From NCBI GenBank assembly GCA_964614645.1, contig CAZTMA010000005.1:16846-80845 (forward strand): a stretch of DNA of 64,000 nucleotides. The letters are read 5' to 3'. The stretch is from MWBF01 sp964614645 (GTDB lineage Bacteria; Chloroflexota; Anaerolineae; CG2-30-64-16). The position numbers and the translations under genes were made by a program. How positions within the stretch are numbered: the stretch's first letter is position 1; every line of letters starts with the position of its first letter. The notes under the pieces are model-generated. The model did not search any database, was not told where the DNA came from, and worked only from the letters and a program-made list of their open reading frames with translations. This document shows positions 33,636 through 41,918 of this stretch, in pieces.

Positions 33636-34484
33636 ATGATCTCAGATAACGAACGCAGCGGAGAATTCCGCGGAAAAACAATCGAGGCAGCTATCAGCGC
33701 GGGATTGGCCGCGCTGCGCGTGTCGCGTGAAGAGGTCGAAATCGAGGTCGTGCGGCCAGGCAGCCGCGGGGTATTGGGCATCGGCGCTGAAGATGCCGTC
33801 GTGCGCCTGACGGCCATCCGGCCTGAACGGCCGGCGCCGAAGGCCGCAGCCCCGGTCCGCCAGCCCGCTCCGCCTGTCGCAGAGCCGGCCCGGCCCGCGC
33901 CTGCGCGTACCGAACCAAAGCCCGTAGCCACGCCGACGCCTCAGCCCAAGGTCGCCCCACGCCAGCCTGAGAATCGCCCCCTGGCGGTAGGTGATGACAA
34001 GGCCATGGTTGCAGCGCAGAAAGGCCGGGAGATTCTCGCGGGCCTGCTGGAACGCATGAACCTGCGCGCCACGGTCGAGGTCGTGGCGCAGAGCGAAGCG
34101 GAAACGGACGAAGAAGACGAGTCCGTGCTGGTCCTGAATATCCAGGGCGAGGATTTGGGCGCCTTGATCGGCCGCCAGAATGAAACGCTGTCGGCGCTCG
34201 AATTCCTGACCCGCCTGATGGTGAACCAGCAAGTGCACATGCGGACGTCCTTTGTGGTGGATGTCAACGGCTATCGCGCCAAGCGCGCAGAGGCGCTGCG
34301 CAAGCTGGCGCTGCGCATGGCGGAACAGGCTATGCAGACCAACCGCACAGTCTCGCTGGAGCCGATGCCGCCAGCCGAACGCCGCATCATCCACATCGCC
34401 CTGCGCGAACACCCCTCCGTAACCACGGAGAGCGTGGGTGAGGGCGACCGCCGCAAGGTCACCATCGTCCCGAAGCGCAGCTGA
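33636..34484 (+). CDS. jag: RNA-binding protein Jag/KhpB (Jag-N, KH, R3H)
   Basis: 282 residues. Jag-N domain (1-60) with GKTIEAAISAGLAALRV and GSRGVLGIGAEDA; a Pro/Ala linker (about 65-110); a KH-type domain with LGALIGRQNETLSALEFL near 170; and an R3H motif in PPAERRIIHIALREH near 250. The family binds RNA and affects cell-wall synthesis and division. Position after yidC is the standard context. Confidence 0.95.
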   Translation: MISDNERSGEFRGKTIEAAISAGLAALRVSREEVEIEVVRPGSRGVLGIGAEDAVVRLTAIRPERPAPKAAAPVRQPAPPVAEPARPAPARTEPKPVATPTPQPKVAPRQPENRPLAVGDDKAMVAAQKGREILAGLLERMNLRATVEVVAQSEAETDEEDESVLVLNIQGEDLGALIGRQNETLSALEFLTRLMVNQQVHMRTSFVVDVNGYRAKRAEALRKLALRMAEQAMQTNRTVSLEPMPPAERRIIHIALREHPSVTTESVGEGDRRKVTIVPKRS

Positions 34485-34586
34485 CCCTGCCGTGCAGGCT
34501 GGCCTCGCGTGAGGTAGCGCGATTCGCCGCTCATTCTGTCCCGGCTGGAACTGCAGGCTGCGACAGCCATAACCCTGTGTTCACCG

Positions 34587-34618
34587 CGCCGGCCCTTAGC
34601 TAAAAGGGCCGGCGTTTT
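34587..34618 (+). terminator. Strong intrinsic terminator after jag
   Basis: CGCCGGCCCTT (34587-34597), 6-nt loop, AAGGGCCGGCG (34604-34614), TTTT. Perfect 11-bp stem. It closes the rpmH-jag operon and separates it from the PfkB-kinase promoter. Confidence 0.93.
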
Positions 34619-34636
34619 CATGCAGTCCACCCGCTG

Positions 34637-34645
34637 TGTTACAAT
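34637..34645 (+). promoter_or_regulatory. Extended -10 promoter of the PfkB-kinase/parAB unit
   Basis: TGTTACAAT, same as upstream of glpX, 19 nt after the jag terminator and about 32 nt before the GTG at 34677. No clear -35. Confidence 0.5.
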
Positions 34646-34676
34646 AGACCCCAGCTACCCTTACAAGAGGTCTCGC

Positions 34677-35555
34677 GTGCCCATAGATTTCCTGACAATC
34701 GGCCACATCACCCATGACCGCACCCCTGAGGGATTCCGCCTCGGCGGCACCGTGTCTTTTGCAGCCGTCACCGCGCGGCGACTGGGCCACCAGCCAGCCA
34801 TCGTCACCCGTGGCTCAGCCGAGTTGTTGCACGACGGCGCGGACACCGCCACGCGCGGCTACCACGTCGCCCCCCCAGGCAGCCCGCTGGCAGGGATTCC
34901 GATCCGGCTGCTGCCTTCGCCCGTCAGCACGACCTTTACGAATATCTATCATGGCGGCCAACGCACCCAAATCCTCGAGGCCCTGGCCGATCCGATCGCG
35001 CCTGACGAGCTGCCCGACGAGTGGCGCGCCGCGGCCATCGTCCTGCTGGGGCCGATTGCCCGCGAGATTCCGACCGAGTGGGCTGACGTCTTTCCCAACT
35101 CCCTTGTCGGCATCACACCCCAGGGCTGGATGCGCCAATGGGATGAGGCAGGGCACGTCCGCCCAGCGGGCTGGCACAACGCGGCCCCGTTCCTGCGCCA
35201 TGCGGATGCCGTCATCCTGAGCCGTGAGGATGTCGGCGGCGATGACGCGTATCTGAAGGACCTGGCAGAGCAGACGAAACTGCTGGTTGTAACCGACGGC
35301 TATCACGGCGCCTGGATCTATACCGGCGGCCATAGCTACCATATTCGCCCGCGTGCCGCTCAGGAAGTGGACCCGACGGGAGCAGGCGACGTCTTTGCCA
35401 CATCGTTTCTCATTCACCTCAGCGAGACGGGCGACCCGTTGGCCGCTGCGCGCTTCGCCAACATCGTCGCGTCGATGTCCATCGAAGCTCCGGGGATGGA
35501 CGCCATCCCGGAGCGGGCGCAGGTTGATGCCTGGTTGAGACAGCAAGCGACATGA
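34677..35555 (+). CDS. PfkB-family carbohydrate/nucleoside kinase
   Basis: 292 residues, ribokinase fold. FLTIGHITHD, RLGGTVSFAAVTARRLG (substrate-binding glycines), VILSREDVG and the anion-hole/catalytic motif EVDPTGAGDVFATSF near 232 are present. GTG 34677 with AGAGG 6 nt upstream is preferred; the frame is open further upstream but that part lies in the promoter and terminator. Substrate unknown. Its stop overlaps parA (ATGA), so it is probably co-transcribed with parA-parB. Confidence 0.88.
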   Translation: MPIDFLTIGHITHDRTPEGFRLGGTVSFAAVTARRLGHQPAIVTRGSAELLHDGADTATRGYHVAPPGSPLAGIPIRLLPSPVSTTFTNIYHGGQRTQILEALADPIAPDELPDEWRAAAIVLLGPIAREIPTEWADVFPNSLVGITPQGWMRQWDEAGHVRPAGWHNAAPFLRHADAVILSREDVGGDDAYLKDLAEQTKLLVVTDGYHGAWIYTGGHSYHIRPRAAQEVDPTGAGDVFATSFLIHLSETGDPLAAARFANIVASMSIEAPGMDAIPERAQVDAWLRQQAT

Positions 35556-36349
35556 CGCGCATCTACGCATTCGCCAACCAAAAGGGCGGCGTCGGCAAGA
35601 CTACCACCGCGGTCAACCTGGCCGCGTATCTGGCCGATGCCGGGCGACGCGTGCTGCTCATCGATTCCGACCCGCAGGCCAATGCGACCAGCAGCCTGGG
35701 CGTGGATGCGACAACCCTGCCGGCTTCCCTCTACGATGTCCTCGTGCGCCGCGTGCCGCTGACCGACATCATCATGTCCACCGACCTGCCCGGGCTGGCC
35801 CTGGCGCCCAGCGCCCCGGCACTGGCCGGCGCGGAAGTGGAGATGGTCTCCATGCTGGCCCGCGAACACCTGCTGCGTCGCGCGCTGGATGGTGTGAGCG
35901 AGCAGTATGACCACGTCCTGGTGGATTGCCCGCCCAGTCTCGGCCTGTTGACTCTGAACGCGCTGACCTGTGCCACCGACGGCGTCATCGTGCCCATCCA
36001 GTGCGAATATCTGGCTCTGGAGGGACTGGGCCGGCTGTGGCAGACCATCCAACTCGTGCGCGAGAACCTCAACCCGCAGCTCTATATCAGCGGCCTGATT
36101 CTGACCATGTTCGACTCGCGCACCAACCTGGCCGAACAGGTCGCCAACGAAGTGCGCACCCATTTCAGCGAGCAGACTTTCCGTACCGTCATTCCGCGCA
36201 GTATCCGCCTGAGCGAAGCGCCCAGCTACGGGCGCACCATCATGAACTATGCGCCGCAATCTGCCGGCGCGCTGGCCTACCAGGCGCTGGCGCAGGAGTT
36301 GCTGGAGCGGGAAGCGATCTTAGGGTCGATTCAGAAAAGGGTCGCGTAG
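35552..36349 (+). CDS. parA: Chromosome-partitioning ATPase ParA/Soj
   Basis: 265 residues. NQKGGVGKTTTAVNLA is the deviant Walker A with signature lysine; LLIDSDPQANATSSLG and VDCPPSLGLLTLNAL are Walker A' and B; SEAPSYGRTIMNYAP is the usual C-terminal segment. Its last codons and stop lie in the left arm of an inverted repeat (36341-36390). Works with ParB and a centromere-like site; no parS consensus was seen in the window. Confidence 0.96.
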   Translation: MTRIYAFANQKGGVGKTTTAVNLAAYLADAGRRVLLIDSDPQANATSSLGVDATTLPASLYDVLVRRVPLTDIIMSTDLPGLALAPSAPALAGAEVEMVSMLAREHLLRRALDGVSEQYDHVLVDCPPSLGLLTLNALTCATDGVIVPIQCEYLALEGLGRLWQTIQLVRENLNPQLYISGLILTMFDSRTNLAEQVANEVRTHFSEQTFRTVIPRSIRLSEAPSYGRTIMNYAPQSAGALAYQALAQELLEREAILGSIQKRVA

Positions 36350-36390
36350 CCCCTTGCGGGCGTTCTCACGGGCACATGGCCCTATGCGAC
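36341..36390. repeat. Imperfect inverted repeat overlapping the parA stop codon
   Basis: Arms 36341-36362 and 36369-36390 pair at 15 of 22 positions, with GTCGC/GCGAC ends and CCCTTGCGGGCG near the centre. Both arms align with the arms of the element at 39010-39073, so the two are diverged copies. The parA stop TAG (36347-36349) lies inside the left arm. Confidence 0.75.
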
Positions 36391-36430
36391 AATTCCTGAG
36401 TGGAACCGCGGTGTGAGGCAGGAGGTTGAC

Positions 36431-37336
36431 ATGCCACAACCAACACGTGGACTGGGCCGGGGCCTGGGTGCGCTCATTCCGCAGGGGAGCCGGGCCAATG
36501 AGCCGTCGGAAGAAGGGACTCAGCCAGCGCCGGGCATCCTCCAGGTCCCGGTGGGCGAGATCGTCCCCAACCCACGCCAGCCGCGCGGCAAGATTGCCCC
36601 GGAATCGCTGAACGAGCTGGCCGCCTCCATCCGCGAACACGGGATGCTCCAGCCGCTCATCGTCACCCGCGGCCGGCCAACCGACCGCGTGCCGTATCAG
36701 CTCATTGCAGGTGAGCGGCGCTGGCGGGCCGCGCAATTGGCCGGACTGCCGACCGTGCCGGTGCTCATCAAAGAGGCGACCCCTCAGCAGTTGCTCGAGA
36801 TTGCGCTCGTGGAGAACATCCAGCGCGCGGACCTCAACGCGCTGGAGGAGGCGGAAGCCTACCATGCGCTCATCGAGGATTTCCGGCTGAGCCAGCAGGA
36901 AGTGGCCGACCGCGTGGGCCGCAACCGGGTGACGGTCGCGAATGCGCTGCGCCTGCTGCGGCTGCCCGATGCGGTCAAGGCGCTGCTCTCGGAGGGGGAG
37001 CTCACCGAGGGCCATGCCCGCGCGCTGCTGGGGCTGGATGACGACACGCTCATCGAACGGGCCGCGGAGCAGGTGACAACACGCGGGTTGAACGTCCGCC
37101 AGACCGAGGAACTGGTCCGGCGCCTTCTCGCGGCGCAACAGAATGAGGCAGCTGGTGAAGCGGAGGACGCTGCGCCCCCCGATCCCCTGACCCGCCAGCT
37201 CGAGGACGCCTTCCGCGGCGCACTCGGCACGAAAGTTGCACTTACGCGCGGCCGCCGCGGCGGTCGCCTGGTCATCTCCTTCTACTCGGACGAGGAATTG
37301 CAGACCATCTACGAACGGATTGTGGGGAACGAGTGA
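36431..37336 (+). CDS. parB: Chromosome-partitioning protein ParB
   Basis: 301 residues. N-terminal RGLGRGLGALIPQ is the ParA-stimulating box; GERRWRAAQLAGL (CTP-binding GERR motif) and VENIQRADLNALEEAEAY follow; LSQQEVADRVGRNRVTVANA near 155 is the HTH; the C-terminal 60 residues form the dimerisation domain. ATG 36431 has AGGAGG 5 nt upstream, which decides against an in-frame GTG at 36413. Confidence 0.96.
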   Translation: MPQPTRGLGRGLGALIPQGSRANEPSEEGTQPAPGILQVPVGEIVPNPRQPRGKIAPESLNELAASIREHGMLQPLIVTRGRPTDRVPYQLIAGERRWRAAQLAGLPTVPVLIKEATPQQLLEIALVENIQRADLNALEEAEAYHALIEDFRLSQQEVADRVGRNRVTVANALRLLRLPDAVKALLSEGELTEGHARALLGLDDDTLIERAAEQVTTRGLNVRQTEELVRRLLAAQQNEAAGEAEDAAPPDPLTRQLEDAFRGALGTKVALTRGRRGGRLVISFYSDEELQTIYERIVGNE

Positions 37337-38982
37337 TGACCGCCCGCCCTCTCTACGCTGACCTGCTCTTCACCGGCGGCCCTGTCTATACCGCCGATCC
37401 CGCCGGCCTTCGCTGGGCCGAGGCCGTCGCCGTGCGCGACGGGCGTATCCTGGCCGTTGGCTCCGCAGCGGAGCTGGCCGACCTGCGCGGGCCGCAGACC
37501 GAGCTAGTTGACCTCGCCGGCCACCTGCTGCTGCCCGGCTTCACCGAGAGCCACGTCCATTTCATCGAGCTGGCGCTGCGCGCGGTGCAGGTGGATGCCA
37601 CCGATGCTGTCTCGGCCCACGAGGTTGCGGGCATGGTGGATGCCGCGCTGGCGCAGCGCCGCCAGGACGCCGGCGGCGGGTGGGTGCGCGGCGGCGGCTG
37701 GAACGTCAACATCTGGGCCGACGGCAGCCTTCCCCACCGCCGCATCCTGGACGCGGCCGCGCCCGACACCCCTGTCGCGCTGGACAGCAAGGCGATGCAC
37801 GCAGTGTGGGTCAACAGCGCGGCGTTGCGGCGGGCAGGCATCACCGCGGCGACCCCGGACGTACCGGGCGGCGTCATCGAACGGGACGCAGATGGCGAAC
37901 CCACGGGGGTGCTGCACGAAAACGCGGCCGACCTGGTGGCGCGGACCTATCCGAAACCGGAAGTAGCAGACACCATCGCGGCAGTCCGGGCCGCGACGCC
38001 GGGCATGTGGCAGACCGGTATCGTAGCTCTGCACAACGCCAATGACTCGTGCGAGGGCCTGTCCTTCCGCACGTACCAGGCGCTCCGCAGCGAAGGGCGG
38101 CTCGGGCTGCGCGTCGTGCAGCACATTCCCGTCTGCAATCTCCCCCATGCGGCGGCGCTCGGCCTGCGCAGCGGACTGGGTGATGCGTGGCTGCGCGTGG
38201 GCGGCATCAAGATGTTCGCGGACGGCGCGCTCGGCAACCGCACGGCCAGCATGCTGCAGCCGTTTACCGGCGAGCCGGACAACTGGGGCGTGCCGACCAC
38301 CGACCCGGAGGAAATGCTGGAGCTGGCGCTCGCGGCATCAGCCGCGGGCCTCAGCCTTACCATCCATGCGATCGGTGACCGCGCCAACCGCGACGTGCTG
38401 AACGTCCTGGCCGAGGTGCGGCGGCAGGAGGCGCTGCACGGCAGCGCACCGCACCTCCGCCATCGCATCGAGCATGTGCAGGTGATCCACCCGGCGGACC
38501 TGCCGCGGCTGGCGGGGCTGGATGTGCTCGCGTCGGTCCAGCCCATCCACGCAACATCGGATATGCTGATCGTGAACCGTTTCTGGGGGCCGGAGCGCGC
38601 GCCCGGCGCCTATGCATTCCGCAGCCTGCTTGACTCCGGTGCGCATCTTGTGTTCGGCTCGGATGGGCCGATCGAGCCGCATGCGCCGCTCACCGGCATC
38701 CACGCGGCTGTGACGCGCCGCCGCGCGGACGGCACGCCCGGCCCTGACGGGTGGCAGCCGCAGGAGCGCATCACGGTGGCCGAGGCGGTGGACGCGTACA
38801 CCTACTGGCCGGCCTATGCCGCGGGGGAAGAAAGTTACCGCGGCAGCATCACGCCGGGGAAGGTGGCGGACCTGGTGGTGCTGGGGGCCAATATCTTCGA
38901 AGCGGACCCGATGACCATCCGCGATGCGCCGGTGGCGATGACCGTGCTGGACGGGAAGGTCGTCTGGCGGGCCGGAAGCTAG
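37336..38982 (+). CDS. YtcJ-like metal-dependent amidohydrolase
   Basis: 548 residues, Amidohydro_3 family, TIM-barrel hydrolase. GHLLLPGFTESHVHFIELAL has the HxH metal motif, HAIGDRANRDVL and HRIEHVQ the later histidines, and FGSDGPIEPHAPLTGI the distal Asp. Family members act on N-substituted amides; the substrate is not predictable. Not imidazolonepropionase, which is about 400 residues and lacks the long insertion. ATG overlaps the parB stop by one base; a GTG one codon earlier is possible. Confidence 0.88.
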   Translation: MTARPLYADLLFTGGPVYTADPAGLRWAEAVAVRDGRILAVGSAAELADLRGPQTELVDLAGHLLLPGFTESHVHFIELALRAVQVDATDAVSAHEVAGMVDAALAQRRQDAGGGWVRGGGWNVNIWADGSLPHRRILDAAAPDTPVALDSKAMHAVWVNSAALRRAGITAATPDVPGGVIERDADGEPTGVLHENAADLVARTYPKPEVADTIAAVRAATPGMWQTGIVALHNANDSCEGLSFRTYQALRSEGRLGLRVVQHIPVCNLPHAAALGLRSGLGDAWLRVGGIKMFADGALGNRTASMLQPFTGEPDNWGVPTTDPEEMLELALAASAAGLSLTIHAIGDRANRDVLNVLAEVRRQEALHGSAPHLRHRIEHVQVIHPADLPRLAGLDVLASVQPIHATSDMLIVNRFWGPERAPGAYAFRSLLDSGAHLVFGSDGPIEPHAPLTGIHAAVTRRRADGTPGPDGWQPQERITVAEAVDAYTYWPAYAAGEESYRGSITPGKVADLVVLGANIFEADPMTIRDAPVAMTVLDGKVVWRAGS

Positions 38983-39009
38983 TACACCGCCACGCTGATC
39001 TTGAGGAAC

Positions 39010-39073
39010 GTAGCGTGGCCCCTTGTGGGCGTAGCCGCGTTGGCGCCAGGACGGGCACAAGGCCCGACGCTAC
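39010..39073. repeat. 22-bp imperfect inverted repeat between convergent genes
   Basis: Arms 39010-39031 and 39052-39073. The right arm read on the minus strand contains CGGGCCTTGTGCCCG; the left arm has GGCCCCTTGTGGGCG. Same family as 36341-36390; the core CCTTGTGCCCG also forms both arms of 57569-57604. It lies between the amidohydrolase and methyltransferase stops. Confidence 0.85.
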
Positions 39074-39076
39074 ATA

Positions 39077-39808
39077 TCAGCGGCCATACACGGAGACGTG
39101 CATGCTGCTGGTTGCGGCAAACGGTTCTTCACTCCAGCCGCCCCAGCGGTTCTTCAGACGCAGCCCGGCGAGGCGCGCCATCAAGTCGAGCTCGGCAGGC
39201 CAGGCATACCGCTGGACCACGGGGTTCAGGTGCACGCCGGCAGGCGAAAGCGACACATGGCTCTCCTCGATCACCTGTGTCGCCGCATCATGGCGCAAGA
39301 CATCGAGCCGCACCTCAGCGACCTCGATCGCTTCGGCCTCCACATACTGCTCGTTCTGCAGCCGGTAAAGGAAAGCCGGCACATAAGTCTCGATCACGAA
39401 GGAACCATCGTCGGTGAGGTGGGTGGCCACGTTCTCGAAGCACCGCACCTGATCGTCCTGGGTGAGCAGGTTGAAAAGCGTATTCCACACGATATAGATC
39501 AGGCGATAGCTGCCCGGCACGGATACATCGGCAAAGTCCCCGACCGTGACCGAGAGCTCAGAGCCACCCGGTTTGCTCTTTAGCTGAGCGAGCATGGCGG
39601 GTGAGATATCGATGCCATCGACGCGCACGCCCCGTGCAGCCAGCGGCAGCGCAATCCGTCCGGCGCCGATAGCCAGCTCCAATGCCGGACCACCGCCGGC
39701 CAGCCGTTCCAGAAACGCGACGGCCGCGCGCTCGTCCCCACGCTCGACATCCCGGTACGTCGTGGCGACATCCGCGCCGAAGCTCATGACCGGCTCATAA
39801 CCCTTCAT
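39077..39808 (-). CDS. Class I SAM-dependent methyltransferase
   Basis: 243 residues. ALELAIGAGRIALPLAARGV near 43 is motif I (SAM binding), VDGIDISPAML motif II and YIVWNTLFNLLTQDDQ the motif IV region; the C-terminal sheet contains LDLMARLAGLRLKNRWGGW. Acceptor unknown. Start at 39808 or an internal ATG seven codons later. Convergent with the amidohydrolase. Confidence 0.85.
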   Translation of the reverse strand: MKGYEPVMSFGADVATTYRDVERGDERAAVAFLERLAGGGPALELAIGAGRIALPLAARGVRVDGIDISPAMLAQLKSKPGGSELSVTVGDFADVSVPGSYRLIYIVWNTLFNLLTQDDQVRCFENVATHLTDDGSFVIETYVPAFLYRLQNEQYVEAEAIEVAEVRLDVLRHDAATQVIEESHVSLSPAGVHLNPVVQRYAWPAELDLMARLAGLRLKNRWGGWSEEPFAATSSMHVSVYGR

Positions 39809-39862
39809 CGTGCGTTACCCTCTTCTCAGATCGTTGCATGGGCGATAGACGGCGATATACGG

Positions 39863-41842
39863 CTACCGCAACACCCGTTCATCCCCCACGCGACGAGTGA
39901 TCTTCTGCTCGTCCAGCCGCTCCATCAGCGCCAGCGCATACTTGCGGCTCGTGTTGTAGCGGTCGCGCACCTGGGCGACCGTCATGCTGCCGTGCGTCTT
40001 GATATGGCTGATGATGCCGGCCACCATGTCGTCGTAGGTTTCCCGCAGCAGCAGCACGTCCTCGCTCAACCGCACCAGCACACCCTGATACATCAACGCG
40101 CTGATCATCTCCGGGTCTGTCATGGCAACACTCTCGGCCATCGAGGGCGGCGTGTAGGGCTGGCGCCGGAACGCGGCCAGCAGCGCGTCGACCCGGGGCC
40201 GCTGCGCGGGGGTGAAGACGATCTCGTGGCCGGGCCGCGCCAGGTACTCCGCGCGCTCCACCAGCACGCCCTCGCTGACCGCGCGCCCCAGCAGCTCGTT
40301 GTACAGCTTGCCCGACCACCGGTCACGGCCCTGGAGGCGGCTCTTGAGTTCCTCCCGCGCCATGCCTGGGCGCAGCGGGTACTGTGTGTGAAAATCGGCC
40401 AGCGTATCCGCCATGCGGGCAGCCAGCAGACCCCAACCGCCGAGCGAAATGACCGGGGTCAGGCTCTTGCTCAAGGGCAGCTGCACGGGGCCCAACGGAA
40501 TGAGCTGTCCGCCGGCGACCATGCTCGCCGGCACCGGGTCCGCTCCTGCCGCGTCCAGCCCGGAGGCTTCGACGACCGCCTTGAATGCGGCCGGTTCCTG
40601 CCGCGCCAGGCCGTGCAGCACCAGGTCTTCCGGCGTGCCGCGGGCGAGCGTTTCAAGCTGCACCAGCACGTCCGGCTGGAGCCGCCGCCAGCGCCGCCGC
40701 GGGTGCGGGTTGACGACTGTCCCGCCGCCGAGCGTCAGGCTGGGCGACGCCTGCCGGATGATGAACCGGTCGCCCGCCGCGACGACCACAGGCGCAGCCA
40801 GCACGACCTGGACCCAACCGGTCTGCCCCTCACTGAGCTGTTCCGCGCTGAGAAGACGGGCGCGGCCGGGGACCTCCGCCGCGCCGCTGAAGAAGTCTAC
40901 GGGTTGGCTGTGGCGCAGGGGCGGCAGAGACGCATCCCCGCGCACCATCCGCAGCCGCACATCGACCATCGTAGTCGGCTGCACCGTGCCGGGTTTGGCA
41001 ACCACCATACCGCGCTGCAGGTCGTCGGGATGCACACCGGTCAGGTTGATCGCGAGGCGGCTCCCCGGCAGCGCCAGATCCACCGCCTTCCTGTGCGTTT
41101 GCAGCCCGCGAATGCGCGCGGTCAGCCCGCCGGGGAGGATCTCCACCTCGTCGCCCACGCGGAAATGCCCGTCGCTGAGCGTGCCCGTCACGACGGTGCC
41201 GAACCCAGCCACGGTGAACACCCGGTCAATCGGCAGCCGCGGCTGCGCCTTATCGCGGCGCGGAGGCACGGTTGCCAGCGCATCCGCAAGCGCCTGCCGA
41301 AGCTCTGCCAATCCCGTCCCCGCCCGCGCAGATACGGGCACAATCGCCGCGTCTGCCAGCGCCGTCCCCTGGAGCGCCTCGCGCAGGTCCGCCTCGACCA
41401 GCTCCAGCCAGCCTTCTTCAGTGATGGTGTCGGTTTTGGTCAGCGCGACTACGCCCGCGGGGATTTGCAGGAGGTCGAGGATCGCAAGATGCTCGCGCGT
41501 CTGAGGCATGACGCCCTCGTCCGCGGCGACGACGAACAGCGCGGCGTCAATCCCGCCCACGCCCGCCAGCATGTTCTTGATGAAGTCGATGTGGCCCGGC
41601 ACGTCGATGACGCCGACCGTTTCGGCGCCGACCGTTTCGGCGCCGGCAGAATCAGCGGGAAGCCCCGACCCATCCGCAGCGTCGCTGCGCGCAGGCGGCA
41701 GGGTGAGCCAGGCAAAGCCCAGATCGATCGTCATCTCGCGCTCCTTTTCCTCGCGCAGCCGGTCCGGATCGATGCCGGTCAGCGCGCGGACGAGCGTTGA
41801 TTTGCCATGGTCAACATGCCCGGCAGTGCCGATGACACGCAT
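39863..41842 (-). CDS. selB: Selenocysteine-specific elongation factor SelB with an insertion in the G domain
   Basis: Delivers Sec-tRNA(Sec) to UGA codons with a SECIS element. 659 residues. G1 GTAGHVDHGKSTLVRALTG, the MTIDLGFAWL switch, G3 VIDVPGH, then GGIDAALFVVAADEGVMPQT and G4 TKTD; domains II-III follow, and the C-terminal third is winged-helix repeats ending TSRKYALALMERLDEQKITR. Between switch I and G3 (about residues 50-77), where E. coli SelB has about a dozen residues, there is an Ala/Asp/Gly-rich insertion ending in a duplicated AETVG. ATG 41842 has GGAGG upstream. No selA, selD, tRNA(Sec) or evident selenoprotein gene is in the window. Confidence 0.94.
   Translation of the reverse strand: MRVIGTAGHVDHGKSTLVRALTGIDPDRLREEKEREMTIDLGFAWLTLPPARSDAADGSGLPADSAGAETVGAETVGVIDVPGHIDFIKNMLAGVGGIDAALFVVAADEGVMPQTREHLAILDLLQIPAGVVALTKTDTITEEGWLELVEADLREALQGTALADAAIVPVSARAGTGLAELRQALADALATVPPRRDKAQPRLPIDRVFTVAGFGTVVTGTLSDGHFRVGDEVEILPGGLTARIRGLQTHRKAVDLALPGSRLAINLTGVHPDDLQRGMVVAKPGTVQPTTMVDVRLRMVRGDASLPPLRHSQPVDFFSGAAEVPGRARLLSAEQLSEGQTGWVQVVLAAPVVVAAGDRFIIRQASPSLTLGGGTVVNPHPRRRWRRLQPDVLVQLETLARGTPEDLVLHGLARQEPAAFKAVVEASGLDAAGADPVPASMVAGGQLIPLGPVQLPLSKSLTPVISLGGWGLLAARMADTLADFHTQYPLRPGMAREELKSRLQGRDRWSGKLYNELLGRAVSEGVLVERAEYLARPGHEIVFTPAQRPRVDALLAAFRRQPYTPPSMAESVAMTDPEMISALMYQGVLVRLSEDVLLLRETYDDMVAGIISHIKTHGSMTVAQVRDRYNTSRKYALALMERLDEQKITRRVGDERVLR
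41612..41641 (-). repeat. 15-bp tandem duplication in selB
   Basis: Two perfect 15-bp copies (GCCGACCGTTTCGGC on the + strand) encode the repeated AETVG just before the G3 motif of SelB. Confidence 0.9.
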
Positions 41843-41859
41843 AGGAGCCTCCATAAACA

Positions 41860-41899
41860 CAGGCGACGAAGAGGCAGGAGCGCCTGCTTTCGTCGCCTG
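41860..41899 (-). terminator. Hairpin between the coiled-coil gene and selB
   Basis: CAGGCGACGAA (41860-41870) and TTCGTCGCCTG (41889-41899) are perfect 11-bp arms, with an inner GCAGG/CCTGC pairing. On the minus strand it is followed by TGTTTATGG, a short T-rich stretch, so it may partly terminate the coiled-coil transcript ahead of selB. Confidence 0.6.
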
Positions 41900-41918
41900 C
41901 GAATCACAAGCCTGGGAG

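Noticed and set aside
35552..37336. parS site near parAB
   Set aside because: No 16-bp match to the bacterial parS consensus was seen; CCACGTGG occurrences such as inside uppS and the GT2 gene are short and in coding sequence.
37336..38982. Imidazolonepropionase (hutI) completing the hut pathway
   Set aside because: Length and motifs fit the YtcJ-like Amidohydro_3 group, and the gene is on the opposite strand 11 kb from hutHU.
39992..41800. 602-codon + strand open frame opposite selB
   Set aside because: Arises from high GC and codon bias of selB; composition is Arg/His/Ala-rich with no family motifs, while selB is complete on the other strand.
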